Part shown: positions 32,179-40,376 of the stretch, piece by piece | Position numbering within the stretch: the stretch's first letter is position 1 | How the letters are laid out: each line of letters opens with the position of its first letter | From: Galbitalea sp036271875 | GTDB taxonomy: Bacteria > Actinomycetota > Actinomycetes > Actinomycetales > Microbacteriaceae | Direction of reading: 5' to 3' | NCBI GenBank assembly: GCA_036271875.1 | Contig: DATAZU010000011.1 | Coordinates: 29,839 to 93,838, forward strand | Length of the DNA: 64,000 nucleotides | Program-made: the position numbers and the translations under genes | The notes under the pieces: generated by a model | What the model saw: the letters and a program-made list of their open reading frames with translations, nothing else | What the model was told of the DNA's origin: nothing | Databases searched by the model: none

Positions 32179-33252
32179 GTGAACTCCGTGGCCGTTCCGA
32201 GCGCGCGCACGCTCCGGCGTTGGCGTCAGTACCTCGCCGACGAGCGTGCAGAAGCCCAGCTCTATCGCCGTCTCGCCGAACGACGAAAGGGCGAGGAGCG
32301 CGAGATTCTGATCGCGCTCGCGGATGCAGAGGGCCGCCACGAGGCGCACTGGCTCGAACTGCTCGGCGACCAGGCCGGGAAGCCGCGCCGCGTTGACCTG
32401 CGCACCGGGCTCCTTGTGGCTCTCGCCCGCATATTCGGTTCGGTATTCGTGCTGGCTCTCGCCCAGCGCGCCGAGGGCCGGTCGCCGTACGCCGACGACA
32501 AGGATGCCACGAGTGCAATGGCCGCAGACGAGGCCATCCACGAGGAGGTCATTCGTGGTCTCGCTGAGCGTGGCCGAAACCGTCTGAGCGGTACGTTCAG
32601 AGCGGCTGTCTTTGGTGCAAACGACGGCCTCGTCAGCAATCTCTCGCTCATTCTCGGCGTGACCGCTGCGGGCGTCGCCTCCGGTGCGGTTGTCGCGACC
32701 GGCATTGCCGGACTCCTCGCCGGTGCGCTGTCGATGGGCGCGGGGGAGTACGTGTCGGTGCATTCGCAACGCGAACTTCTCGACGCGTCGACTCCCGACC
32801 CCGACGCGGATAAGGCGCTCAAGCACCTCGACGTGAACGCGAATGAGCTTGCGCTCGTCTATCGTGCGCGCGGCATGAGCAAACGAGACGCCAGTCTGCA
32901 CGCGACCCAGGTGCTCGGCGCGAATGACGGGAGCCTGTCGGAGGGCGTCGAGGTTGCCGACAACGAGGCGATCGGTACCGGCATCGGTGCCGCAGCATCC
33001 AGCTTCTGCTTCTTCGCGAGCGGCGCTCTCGTGCCGTTGATTCCCTACTTCTTCGGCCTTCGCGGAATAACCGCGGCGCTGGTCGCCGCGGGGCTCGTTG
33101 GCCTGGTTCTCCTCGCCACAGGCTCGGTTGTCGGTTTGCTGTCCGGTGGCTCGCCCGGCAAGCGCGCGCTTCGACAGCTTCTCATCGGATTCGGTGCTGC
33201 CGCGGCCACCTATCTCCTGGGACTGTTGTTCCACGGCGCGGTAGCCACCTAA
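32179..33252 (+). CDS. VIT/CCC1-type iron-manganese transporter with N-terminal ferritin-like domain
   Basis: A 357-residue protein. The first 140 residues form a rubrerythrin/ferritin-like helical domain with acidic and His residues (EGRHEAHWLELLGDQ about 54, DEAIHEEVIRGLAERG about 117). The VIT1/CCC1 transporter follows, with TFRAAVFGANDGLVSNLSLILG (seen in two parts, about 139), MGAGEYVSVHSQREL and five membrane helices. It probably exports or stores Fe2+/Mn2+, with the ferritin-like domain binding the metal. The GTG start has CACACT exactly 6 nt upstream. It heads a three-gene operon with MpaB-like and FAD oxidoreductase genes. Confidence 0.9.
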   Translation: MNSVAVPSARTLRRWRQYLADERAEAQLYRRLAERRKGEEREILIALADAEGRHEAHWLELLGDQAGKPRRVDLRTGLLVALARIFGSVFVLALAQRAEGRSPYADDKDATSAMAADEAIHEEVIRGLAERGRNRLSGTFRAAVFGANDGLVSNLSLILGVTAAGVASGAVVATGIAGLLAGALSMGAGEYVSVHSQRELLDASTPDPDADKALKHLDVNANELALVYRARGMSKRDASLHATQVLGANDGSLSEGVEVADNEAIGTGIGAAASSFCFFASGALVPLIPYFFGLRGITAALVAAGLVGLVLLATGSVVGLLSGGSPGKRALRQLLIGFGAAAATYLLGLLFHGAVAT

Positions 33253-33253
33253 C

Positions 33254-34138
33254 GTGTTCGCGGCGCTGCGCACCAGGCTCTTCACCATGCTCACGGGCGA
33301 CCCCGAGGGTGTTCCGCCCTGGGTCGAAGCCCTGCAGATGGGCGGCGACGAGGGATACTTCGGGCCGGCATCCGCGGTCTGGACTGTCCACGGCGGCATC
33401 CCGGTTCTGGTGGCGGGAATGCGCGCGCTCCTGCTGCAGACGCTGCATCCCGGAGCCATGGCGGGCGTGCACGACTGGTCTCGTTATCGCGAGGATCCGC
33501 TCGGCAGGCTGAATGGCACGGTGCGCTGGGTTCTCGTGACGAGTTTCGGCGATCGACAGCAGGCGGAGCAGGCCTGCGAGTTCGTTGGCAAGCTACACGT
33601 TCGCGTCAAGGGCAGCTACGAACGCGACGGCAAGCAGGTCGACTACTCGGCGGGCGACCCCCGTCTGCTCAGCTGGGTGCACGTCGCGTTCGCCGACTCC
33701 TTCCTGCGCTGCCACCGGACCTGGGGCACGGCGATTCCGGGCGGTGCCGACCGCTACGTCAAGGAGTGGGCGACCGCTGGGGACCTGATGGGGGTGGCGA
33801 ACCCGCCAACCTCCGAAGCGGAGCTCGCCGACCAACTCGCGGGATTCGACTCGGAGCTGCGCGGGGACGAGTTGGTTCGGGATGCCGTGCGATTTCTGCG
33901 CCGCCCACCACTGGACGGCGCGACCGGACTGGGCTACCGCATCGTGTTCGCGGGTGCGGTGGCAACCCTCCCGCGCAAGTATCGTGACCTGCTCGGGATG
34001 CGTCGCGCCGGGTGGCCGGCGATCGGCGTAACCCGCCTGGTCCTGTGGTTCGCCGTGAAGCTCCTCGGTCGACCGTCCACGAGCGAGCGTTACGCGCGCC
34101 GTCGCATCGCGCGGCTCGAGGCTGCGGCGGATGCCTGA
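33254..34138 (+). CDS. MpaB-family oxygenase (DUF2236, rubber-oxygenase catalytic fold)
   Basis: A 294-residue protein of the DUF2236/mpaB family, whose characterised members are heme b oxygenases such as latex-clearing protein. Landmarks are GMRALLLQTLHPGAMAGV (about 56, with a candidate heme-ligand His in TLHP), YREDPLGRLNGTVRWV (about 78), LSWVHVAFADSFLRCH (about 138) and RRPPLDGATGLGYRIVFAG. Substrate unknown. The GTG start is one base after the VIT stop, and the end overlaps the next gene by 8 bp, so the three genes are one operon. Confidence 0.88.
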   Translation: MFAALRTRLFTMLTGDPEGVPPWVEALQMGGDEGYFGPASAVWTVHGGIPVLVAGMRALLLQTLHPGAMAGVHDWSRYREDPLGRLNGTVRWVLVTSFGDRQQAEQACEFVGKLHVRVKGSYERDGKQVDYSAGDPRLLSWVHVAFADSFLRCHRTWGTAIPGGADRYVKEWATAGDLMGVANPPTSEAELADQLAGFDSELRGDELVRDAVRFLRRPPLDGATGLGYRIVFAGAVATLPRKYRDLLGMRRAGWPAIGVTRLVLWFAVKLLGRPSTSERYARRRIARLEAAADA

Positions 34139-35585
34139 CCTCGACGCGATCGTCGTCGGTGCGGGCCCGAACGGTCTGGCCGCTGCGGTCGTCCTCGCGC
34201 GAGCGGGCCTGAGCGTTCGGCTCTACGAAGCGGAGACCACCGCGGGGGGCGGTGCTCGGACCGCCGAGCTGACGCTGCCGGGATTCCTGCACGATGTCTG
34301 CTCAGCAGTGCATCCGATGGCTCTCGCGTCGCCGTTCTTTCGCGCGTTCGGTCTCGACCAGCGGATCGACCTTCGCGTGCCCGCCATCTCATACGGGCAT
34401 CCACTTGATGATGGCCGAGCCGGGCTCGCCTATCGCGACCTTGCCGCGACCGCGGATGCCCTGGGTCGCGACGGCGGCGCATATCGCCGCCTGCTCGGGC
34501 CGTTGGCCGAGCACGCCGCGCAGGTTGCGCAGCTCGCCGCAACGTCGCTCGCACGGTTTCCCCGGCATCCATTCGTGCTCGCCGCCCTGGGATCTCGTGC
34601 GATCGAGCAGGGCACCGCGGCGTGGAACAGCCGCTTCGCAGACGCTGTGGCCCCCGCGATGCTTGCCGGGGTGATCGCCCACGCCAACCGCAGGCTTCCC
34701 GACGTTGGTGCTGCATCCGCCGGCCTCGTGCTCGCCGCCCACGCCCACGCAGCGGGCTGGCCGGTGCCGGTCGGCGGCAGCCAGGCGATCGTCGACGCGA
34801 TGGTCGCCGACTTCATCGCTCACGGCGGCGAACTCGTCTTGAACACGCGGATTCGTGCACTCGCCGAGCTCCCCACCAGCCGCGCCGTGCTGCTGGATGT
34901 CACGCCGCGCGCATTTCTCGGGATGGCCGGAAACGCACTCCCATCGGCCTACGCCCGGCGGCTGTCCCGCTTTCGCTACGGCAATGCGGTCGCGAAGGTC
35001 GACTACGCGCTGGATGGCCCGGTACCGTGGCTGGCCGAAGAGTTGGGCCGCACGCCTACCGTGCATCTCGGGGGTACCCGCGCCGAAGTGGCTGCATCCG
35101 AGCGCGCGGTCAGCGAGGGTCGACTTCCCGAGTCGCCGTATGTGTTGGTAACCCAGCCTTCGATTCTCGACCCATCGCGTGCGCCGGTTGGCAAGCAGGT
35201 CCTGTGGGCATACACGCATGTGCCGCCCGGCTCGGCGGCCGACCGCAGCGATGCCGTCACCGCACAGATCGAACGGTTCGCACCCGGCTTTCGCGACCGC
35301 ATCCTCGCATCCGTCTCGTCGACGGCCGTCCAGGTCGAATCGCACAACGCCAACTACGTCGGTGGTGATATCGCGTCCGGCGATGTCTCACTGGGCCAGC
35401 TGCTGCGCCGACCGACGCTCTTCGACCCGTGGTCGACGCCCGTTCGCGGCCTGTATCTGGCCGGAGCATCCGTTGCCCCCGGTCCGGGCGTACACGGGAT
35501 GGGCGGGCTGAACGCCGCCGGGCGCGCGCTGGCCCGCGAATTCGGGATCGCCAAGCTGCCGAGCCTCACGCCCTCGACGGATTAG
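34131..35585 (+). CDS. FAD-dependent oxidoreductase (phytoene desaturase/PYROXD2-like)
   Basis: A 484-residue flavoprotein. The N-terminal dinucleotide-binding motif is AIVVGAGPNGLAAAVVLARA with ARAGLSVRLYEAETTAGGGART (in parts, residues 5-45). The C-terminal FAD motif is GLYLAGASVAPGPGVHGMGG (about 440-459). It belongs to the phytoene desaturase-related group that includes PYROXD2. Carotenoid genes are absent nearby, so a lipid or isoprenoid substrate is only a guess. It is the last gene of the VIT-MpaB operon, overlapping the upstream gene by 8 bp. Confidence 0.87.
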   Translation: MPDLDAIVVGAGPNGLAAAVVLARAGLSVRLYEAETTAGGGARTAELTLPGFLHDVCSAVHPMALASPFFRAFGLDQRIDLRVPAISYGHPLDDGRAGLAYRDLAATADALGRDGGAYRRLLGPLAEHAAQVAQLAATSLARFPRHPFVLAALGSRAIEQGTAAWNSRFADAVAPAMLAGVIAHANRRLPDVGAASAGLVLAAHAHAAGWPVPVGGSQAIVDAMVADFIAHGGELVLNTRIRALAELPTSRAVLLDVTPRAFLGMAGNALPSAYARRLSRFRYGNAVAKVDYALDGPVPWLAEELGRTPTVHLGGTRAEVAASERAVSEGRLPESPYVLVTQPSILDPSRAPVGKQVLWAYTHVPPGSAADRSDAVTAQIERFAPGFRDRILASVSSTAVQVESHNANYVGGDIASGDVSLGQLLRRPTLFDPWSTPVRGLYLAGASVAPGPGVHGMGGLNAAGRALAREFGIAKLPSLTPSTD

Positions 35586-35588
35586 TAG

Positions 35589-35924
35589 CTACGCCTTGTG
35601 GTTCTTGGCCGTATCGGCGGCACCGGCGACCGGCTCGCTGATGAACTGCATGCCCTGTGCCGAGTTGGCCGAGAGGGTCAGAAGCTCAAGCCACTCGCGG
35701 TTGATCGTTGGCGGCTTGCTCCCGTAGTACTTGAAATAGAGCGGGATGGCTGCGTCGACCCAGATGCTGCTTCGCCCCTCACCCGTGGACGGATCTTCCT
35801 TCCAGCTGAAGAAGAAGCTCTCCTTGCGGCGGAGCTTGGCGCCGAAAACGAGTTGCAGGTGCGCCATGTCGCGATCGTCGAAGACGATCTCGGTGCCAGC
35901 CTCGCCATACAGGATCTTGCCCAT
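35589..35924 (-). CDS. DUF7882-type small protein
   Basis: A 111-residue protein starting MGKILYGEAGTEIVFDDRDM and containing LVFGAKLRRKESFFFSWKED, the features of a Microbacteriaceae family that databases often label wrongly as an ATP-dependent DNA ligase. No ligase motif is present. Function unknown. TAAACT lies 7 nt before the ATG. It converges with the FAD oxidoreductase gene, with only 3 bp between stops. Confidence 0.8.
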   Translation of the reverse strand: MGKILYGEAGTEIVFDDRDMAHLQLVFGAKLRRKESFFFSWKEDPSTGEGRSSIWVDAAIPLYFKYYGSKPPTINREWLELLTLSANSAQGMQFISEPVAGAADTAKNHKA

Positions 35925-35969
35925 GCCAAGGAGTTTAGTTGCGCACTCGGATTCTGCTGCCGCGGCAGG

Positions 35970-36194
35970 TCAGGCGAATCGCACCATGCGAACGGCCTTG
36001 TCCCACACCAGGGACTGGCCGATCTCCACGGCGTGACTCAAGACATCGCCACTGAGGGCAACGTAGACCGTGCCGACCCTATGGACAAAGCCGAGAGTTT
36101 CTCGATCTGTCATGACCGCGTACACATCTTCGGTGACGAGTGCGACGGTCGGTTCCGGCGAGGAGTTACGGGCGGGGGTGGAGAGTAGAGACAT
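35970..36194 (-). CDS. Small conserved hypothetical protein (74 residues)
   Basis: The likely protein begins MSLLSTPARNSSPEP and continues with TVALVTEDVYAVMTDRETLG, FVHRVGTVYVALSGD and IGQSLVWDKAVRMVRF. The beta-rich pattern in which a short basic protein speaks of LGFVHRVG and ends in a hydrophobic helix is shared loosely with the 96-residue protein at 56983-57273. An upstream in-frame ATG at 36263 would add 23 residues. No clear SD or -10 helps to choose. Function unknown. Confidence 0.6.
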   Translation of the reverse strand: MSLLSTPARNSSPEPTVALVTEDVYAVMTDRETLGFVHRVGTVYVALSGDVLSHAVEIGQSLVWDKAVRMVRFA

Positions 36195-36279
36195 CGCCAA
36201 AGTCCATTTCCGAAAGAGGAAACGTTGCCCCTCGTTCGGGGGGACGTTGATCGATTGAAACACTCTGTCTACCCGAGGG

Positions 36280-36311
36280 CAAGGGGGCTACAGGATTTTC
36301 ATGCCCCCTTG
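36280..36311 (-). terminator. Hairpin overlapping the end of treZ
   Basis: A perfect 9-bp inverted repeat (CAAGGGGGC at 36280-36288, GCCCCCTTG at 36303-36311) with a 14-nt loop. One arm lies in the last codons of treZ and the loop holds its stop. No T tract follows on the minus strand, so termination efficiency is uncertain. Confidence 0.55.
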
Positions 36312-38041
36312 ACATGAGACCGAGAGTTTGATGCTCCGTCGCTGGTATGAGCTCGCCTCAGGATGATGGCAGAGTGCGCCTCTAGTGTGCCTCGATTGCC
36401 GGAGGTCCCGAGCAGGATCTCCCCGTCCTCGAGCAGGGGACGTGGCTCGGTCCCGAAGTTGACGAGGATCGCGAGCTCGCCGCGACCGAGGCGAAACTCG
36501 CGCGTCTCATCGTCGAACTCGGCGCTGAGCCGGTCGAAACGCGGATCCGTAAGGTCGGGCTCGGTTCGCCGCAACCGGGCGAGCTCCCGATAAAGCGCGA
36601 GCAGACGGGCGTGGTCGCCGATTCTGAGTTCCGACCAGTCGAGCTTCGATCGAAGGAAGGTCTGAGGGTCCTGGGGATCTGGCACGACATCCGGGTCCCA
36701 CCCCATGCGCTCAAACTCGGCGATCCGGCCATCGGCGGTTGCCCGTCCCAGCTCGGACTCCGGATGTGACGTGAAAAACTGCCACGGAGTCGATGCACCC
36801 CACTCCTCGCCCATGAACAGCATTGGCGTGAACGGGCCCGCCATCGTGAGCACGGCAGCGATGGCGAGTTGGCCGTATGTTGCGTTCGCAGTGAGCCGAT
36901 CGCCGACCGCGCGATTGCCGATCTGGTCATGATCCTGCGCAAAGGCCACCAGTCGCCAGGTTGGGATGCTCAAACCGAGTGGGCGCCCGTGGTCGCGCCC
37001 CCGGAATGACGAGTACGTCCCATCGTGGAAGAAGCCTCTCGTCGCGGTCTTGGCAAGGGCGCCGAGGGAGGCGAAGTCCGCGTAGTAGCCAGTGGTTTCC
37101 CCGGTCAGGGCGACGTGGATGGCGTGGTGGTAGTCGTCGCTCCACTGGGCCGTGAGTCCGTATCCTCCGGCCTCGCGCGGAAGAATCAGTTTCGGGTCGT
37201 TGAGATCGGACTCCGCGATGAGCGTGAGCGGTCTCCCGAGGAACGCGCTCAGCGCATCCGTCTCCTCGCCGAGTTCCTGCAGCAGGTGTTTCGGCGACGG
37301 ATCGACGAGTGCGTGCACCGCGTCCAGCCGAAGCCCATCCGCGTGGTAGTCGCGCATCCACATGGCCGCGTTGTCGAGGATGTACCGACGAACCTCGCTC
37401 TCCTCAAGGTTCACCGACGCGCCCCAGGTGTTCGCGTTCGCGTCGGTGAGGTATGGACCGAAGCGGGGCAGGTAGTTCCCGCTTGGCCCTAGGTGGTTGT
37501 AAACGACGTCCTGAAGCACCGCGAGGCCACGCGAGTGGCATGCGTCCACAAATCGCTGGTAGCCAGCGGGACCGCCATAGACCTCGTGGACGGCGAACCA
37601 CTGCACTCCGTCGTAACCCCAGTTGTGAGTGCCGTTGAAGCTGTTCACCGGCAGCACCTCGACAAAGTCGATGCCGAGATCGACGAGATGGTCCAGGCGA
37701 TCGATCGCGGCATCGAAGGTGCCGTCGGGGGTGAACGTTCCCACGTGAAGCTCGTAGATCACGCCGCCCGCGAGCTGGCGGCCAGTCCAGCGCGAATCGG
37801 TCCAGGCGAACGCGGATGAGTCGAACACACGGCTGGCACCGTGAACGCCGGTTGGCTGCCAGAGTGATCGAGGGTCGGGAACCGGATCGCCGTCGTCCAG
37901 CACGATCTGATAGTCCGTGCCCGGCTCAAGCGATGTGCCTGACGTCCAATACCCATTCTCGACAGGTTCCAGGGACCGCTCGCCGCCCGCAACGCGAACC
38001 GCGACGCGGCGTGCGCTCGGTGCCCAGACCTGCGGGATCAT
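36299..38041 (-). CDS. treZ: Malto-oligosyltrehalose trehalohydrolase
   Basis: A 580-residue GH13 enzyme that hydrolyses the terminal trehalose unit from maltooligosyltrehalose. The N-terminal beta domain starts MIPQVWAPSARRVAVRV. The barrel has VVYNHLGPSGNYLP (about 217), the nucleophile in GLRLDAVHALVD (about 265), the acid/base in LTLIAESDLND (about 300) and FAQDHDQIGNRAVGD (about 400). The ATG overlaps the treY stop (ATGA). With TreY and the TreX/GlgX enzyme it completes the glycogen-to-trehalose route. Length is normal for the family. Confidence 0.96.
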   Translation of the reverse strand: MIPQVWAPSARRVAVRVAGGERSLEPVENGYWTSGTSLEPGTDYQIVLDDGDPVPDPRSLWQPTGVHGASRVFDSSAFAWTDSRWTGRQLAGGVIYELHVGTFTPDGTFDAAIDRLDHLVDLGIDFVEVLPVNSFNGTHNWGYDGVQWFAVHEVYGGPAGYQRFVDACHSRGLAVLQDVVYNHLGPSGNYLPRFGPYLTDANANTWGASVNLEESEVRRYILDNAAMWMRDYHADGLRLDAVHALVDPSPKHLLQELGEETDALSAFLGRPLTLIAESDLNDPKLILPREAGGYGLTAQWSDDYHHAIHVALTGETTGYYADFASLGALAKTATRGFFHDGTYSSFRGRDHGRPLGLSIPTWRLVAFAQDHDQIGNRAVGDRLTANATYGQLAIAAVLTMAGPFTPMLFMGEEWGASTPWQFFTSHPESELGRATADGRIAEFERMGWDPDVVPDPQDPQTFLRSKLDWSELRIGDHARLLALYRELARLRRTEPDLTDPRFDRLSAEFDDETREFRLGRGELAILVNFGTEPRPLLEDGEILLGTSGNRGTLEAHSAIILRRAHTSDGASNSRSHVKGA

Positions 38042-40374
38042 GACTCCACCGGGGCGAGGAGGGCGACCGGATAGTCGACGAACAGGTGAGCGAGTCTCAG
38101 AGGCCCTCCATCGAACTCGCGGGTGGTGATCACGTCGACCAGCGGGTGCCCGGGCAGCACGACCTCGGTGTCGCCCCATCCGCCCCGGCGAACGAGCCCG
38201 AGAGGCAGCCGCGTGCCGACGGCAACGGCACCGCCCCGATCAAACGCGACAGCATGATCGGCAGCATCGCCGAGGACCGGCAGCGGTGCGTAGCGCGTAA
38301 AGAGCTCCGGTCGGTCCCGTCGCAGCTGGAGCGCCCTCGTCGTCACCAGAAGCTTGGCCGCTCCCGTCGAGTCAACCGCGGGTATCGCACCGGCGTTGAT
38401 GTCGGTGAGGTATCGGCGGCGCTCGCTGAAGTCGATGGGGCGACGGTTGTCTGGGTCAACGAGACTGGTCTCCCAGAGCTCACTGCCTTGGTACACATCC
38501 GGGATCCCCGGAGCGGCGAGTTGGATGAGCTTCGCTGTCAGCGCGTTCGACCATCCCGCCTGCTCGATCCCGGCGACGAAATCCGAGACGAGTCGCGCGA
38601 CCTCCGGGTGGTCGAATGCCGAGTCGACCATGGCGTGCATGGAGGTCTCAAACTGCTCATCCGGCCGGTTCCAGCTCGTGGATGTCCCTGCTTCGCGTGC
38701 TGCTTTCTCGGCGTAGTTGTGCAGACGTTCGCGGGATGCAGGCCAGGCACCGACGATCGATTCCCAGAGCAGGTTGGCGAGGGCTCCGTCGTCGAGTGGC
38801 GCCAACTCACGAAGACGATCGAGAGTCGTTTCCCACCGCTCGGGCAGTTCGCTCAGCACGCTGATGCGGGCGCGCGTGTCCTCGCCGCGCTTGGTGTCGT
38901 GCGTTGACAGCGTCGTGAGGGATGCGGGCAGGCTGGCTTGACGGGCGAGCTGACGGCGGTGGAACTCGTCAACGCCGATCGAGAATTCCGCGGGGTCGGC
39001 ACCGACCTCGGTCAGCGAACCGAGGCGGCTGTAGCGATAGAAAGCGGTGTCCTCGACGCCCTTGGCCATGACCATGCCGGAGGTTTGCTGGAACCGGATT
39101 GCCGCTGGCTGGGTCGGATCGGACAGGATCGGCAGGAGTGCATCGATCGTCGTCGACAGCTCGGGGCGGTGAGCCTTGGCGAGGTTGGCCGCTGTGACGA
39201 GGTGTTCTTCGCCGACTGGCAGGTAGGAGCGGTACACGGGGAAGCAGGCGAGGAGTTCGGCGAGAGCATCGGCGATGGGTCCCTGTCGCGGCCATTCGAC
39301 GGGCTGGGGGAGTGGGCCACTCGCGAGAACATCGCGCTCAAGGCGTAGCACTTCCGAACGCAGGATGCCGTCGGCGATTGCTCGCTTGGTCCCGTGGATG
39401 AGCGTGGCCCAGCTGAGGGGCTGTGCCCTCCCGCGCAACCGGGTGTCGAGCGCATCCAGAGCGGCGCGGCCGGCGGGGTCGACGAGCACCCGGTCAATAT
39501 CCGCGAGGGCGTCGTAGCCGGTAGTACCCGCGGTGGCCCAGAACGCGGGCAGCTGTTCGTCGCCCTCAAGGATCTTCTCGACCCAAACCGGCGCGTTGTC
39601 GATCGCCGCCCCCAGACGCTCCAGGTATTCGCCCGGATCGGCGAGGCCATCCGGATGGTCGACCCGGATGCCGTCCGCGAGTCCTTCGCGAACCCACCGC
39701 TCGATCTCCACGTGAGACTCATCGAACACCCACGGGATCTCGACCCGGATCGCGGCCAGCGTGCTCACCGCGAAGAACCGCCGGTAGTTGAGCTCGGCGT
39801 CCGCTCGCCGCCAGTTCATCAGCTCGTAGTGCTGCCGCGCGACGACTTCGGAGAGCTCGCCGTCGCCGGTTCCCGGGGCAATGGGAAACGCGGTATCGAA
39901 GTACAAAAGCAGGTCGCCGATGATGTTCAACTCGCCGTTCGCCAGCGCATCTTCGAGCGTGCCACCGAGCACCGGCAAGCGCAGTTTGCCGCCGCCGAAC
40001 GCCCAATCGATATCGAACGCCTCGGCGTACTTCGAACGCTGCCCGAGTTTCAGCACGTCCCACCACCAGGCATTCTGTATTGGTTCGGCAACGCCCATGT
40101 GGTTGGGCACGATGTCGATGAGCACGCCCATTCCGCGCTCGCGTGCTGCCGCAGCCAACCGATCGAGGCCCTCGGGACCGCCTCGGTCCGGGTCGATGCG
40201 TGAGTGATCGACCACGTCGTAGCCGTGATCCGAACCGACCGTCGCGGCCAGCAGGGGCGACAGGTACACCCAGTCGACCCCGAGCTCGGCGAGGTAGTCG
40301 ACGGTCTCCGCCGCTGACCCGAGGTCGAACGATTCCCGGATCTGGAGGCGATAGGTCGAGCTGGGCAGTGACAT
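38038..40374 (-). CDS. treY: Maltooligosyltrehalose synthase
   Basis: A 778-residue GH13 isomerase that converts the reducing-end alpha-1,4 linkage of maltodextrins to the alpha,alpha-1,1 linkage of trehalose. Landmarks are STYRLQIRESFDLGSAAETV at the start, YLSPLLAATVGSDHGYDVVD (about 37-56), IDIVPNHMG (about 87) and the nucleophile in GIRVDHPDGLADPGEYLERL (about 235). The C-terminal part has KGVEDTAFYRYSRL. The start is 2 bp after the upstream glgX stop, indicating one transcript and coupled translation. Confidence 0.97.
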   Translation of the reverse strand: MSLPSSTYRLQIRESFDLGSAAETVDYLAELGVDWVYLSPLLAATVGSDHGYDVVDHSRIDPDRGGPEGLDRLAAAARERGMGVLIDIVPNHMGVAEPIQNAWWWDVLKLGQRSKYAEAFDIDWAFGGGKLRLPVLGGTLEDALANGELNIIGDLLLYFDTAFPIAPGTGDGELSEVVARQHYELMNWRRADAELNYRRFFAVSTLAAIRVEIPWVFDESHVEIERWVREGLADGIRVDHPDGLADPGEYLERLGAAIDNAPVWVEKILEGDEQLPAFWATAGTTGYDALADIDRVLVDPAGRAALDALDTRLRGRAQPLSWATLIHGTKRAIADGILRSEVLRLERDVLASGPLPQPVEWPRQGPIADALAELLACFPVYRSYLPVGEEHLVTAANLAKAHRPELSTTIDALLPILSDPTQPAAIRFQQTSGMVMAKGVEDTAFYRYSRLGSLTEVGADPAEFSIGVDEFHRRQLARQASLPASLTTLSTHDTKRGEDTRARISVLSELPERWETTLDRLRELAPLDDGALANLLWESIVGAWPASRERLHNYAEKAAREAGTSTSWNRPDEQFETSMHAMVDSAFDHPEVARLVSDFVAGIEQAGWSNALTAKLIQLAAPGIPDVYQGSELWETSLVDPDNRRPIDFSERRRYLTDINAGAIPAVDSTGAAKLLVTTRALQLRRDRPELFTRYAPLPVLGDAADHAVAFDRGGAVAVGTRLPLGLVRRGGWGDTEVVLPGHPLVDVITTREFDGGPLRLAHLFVDYPVALLAPVES

Positions 40375-40376
40375 CC

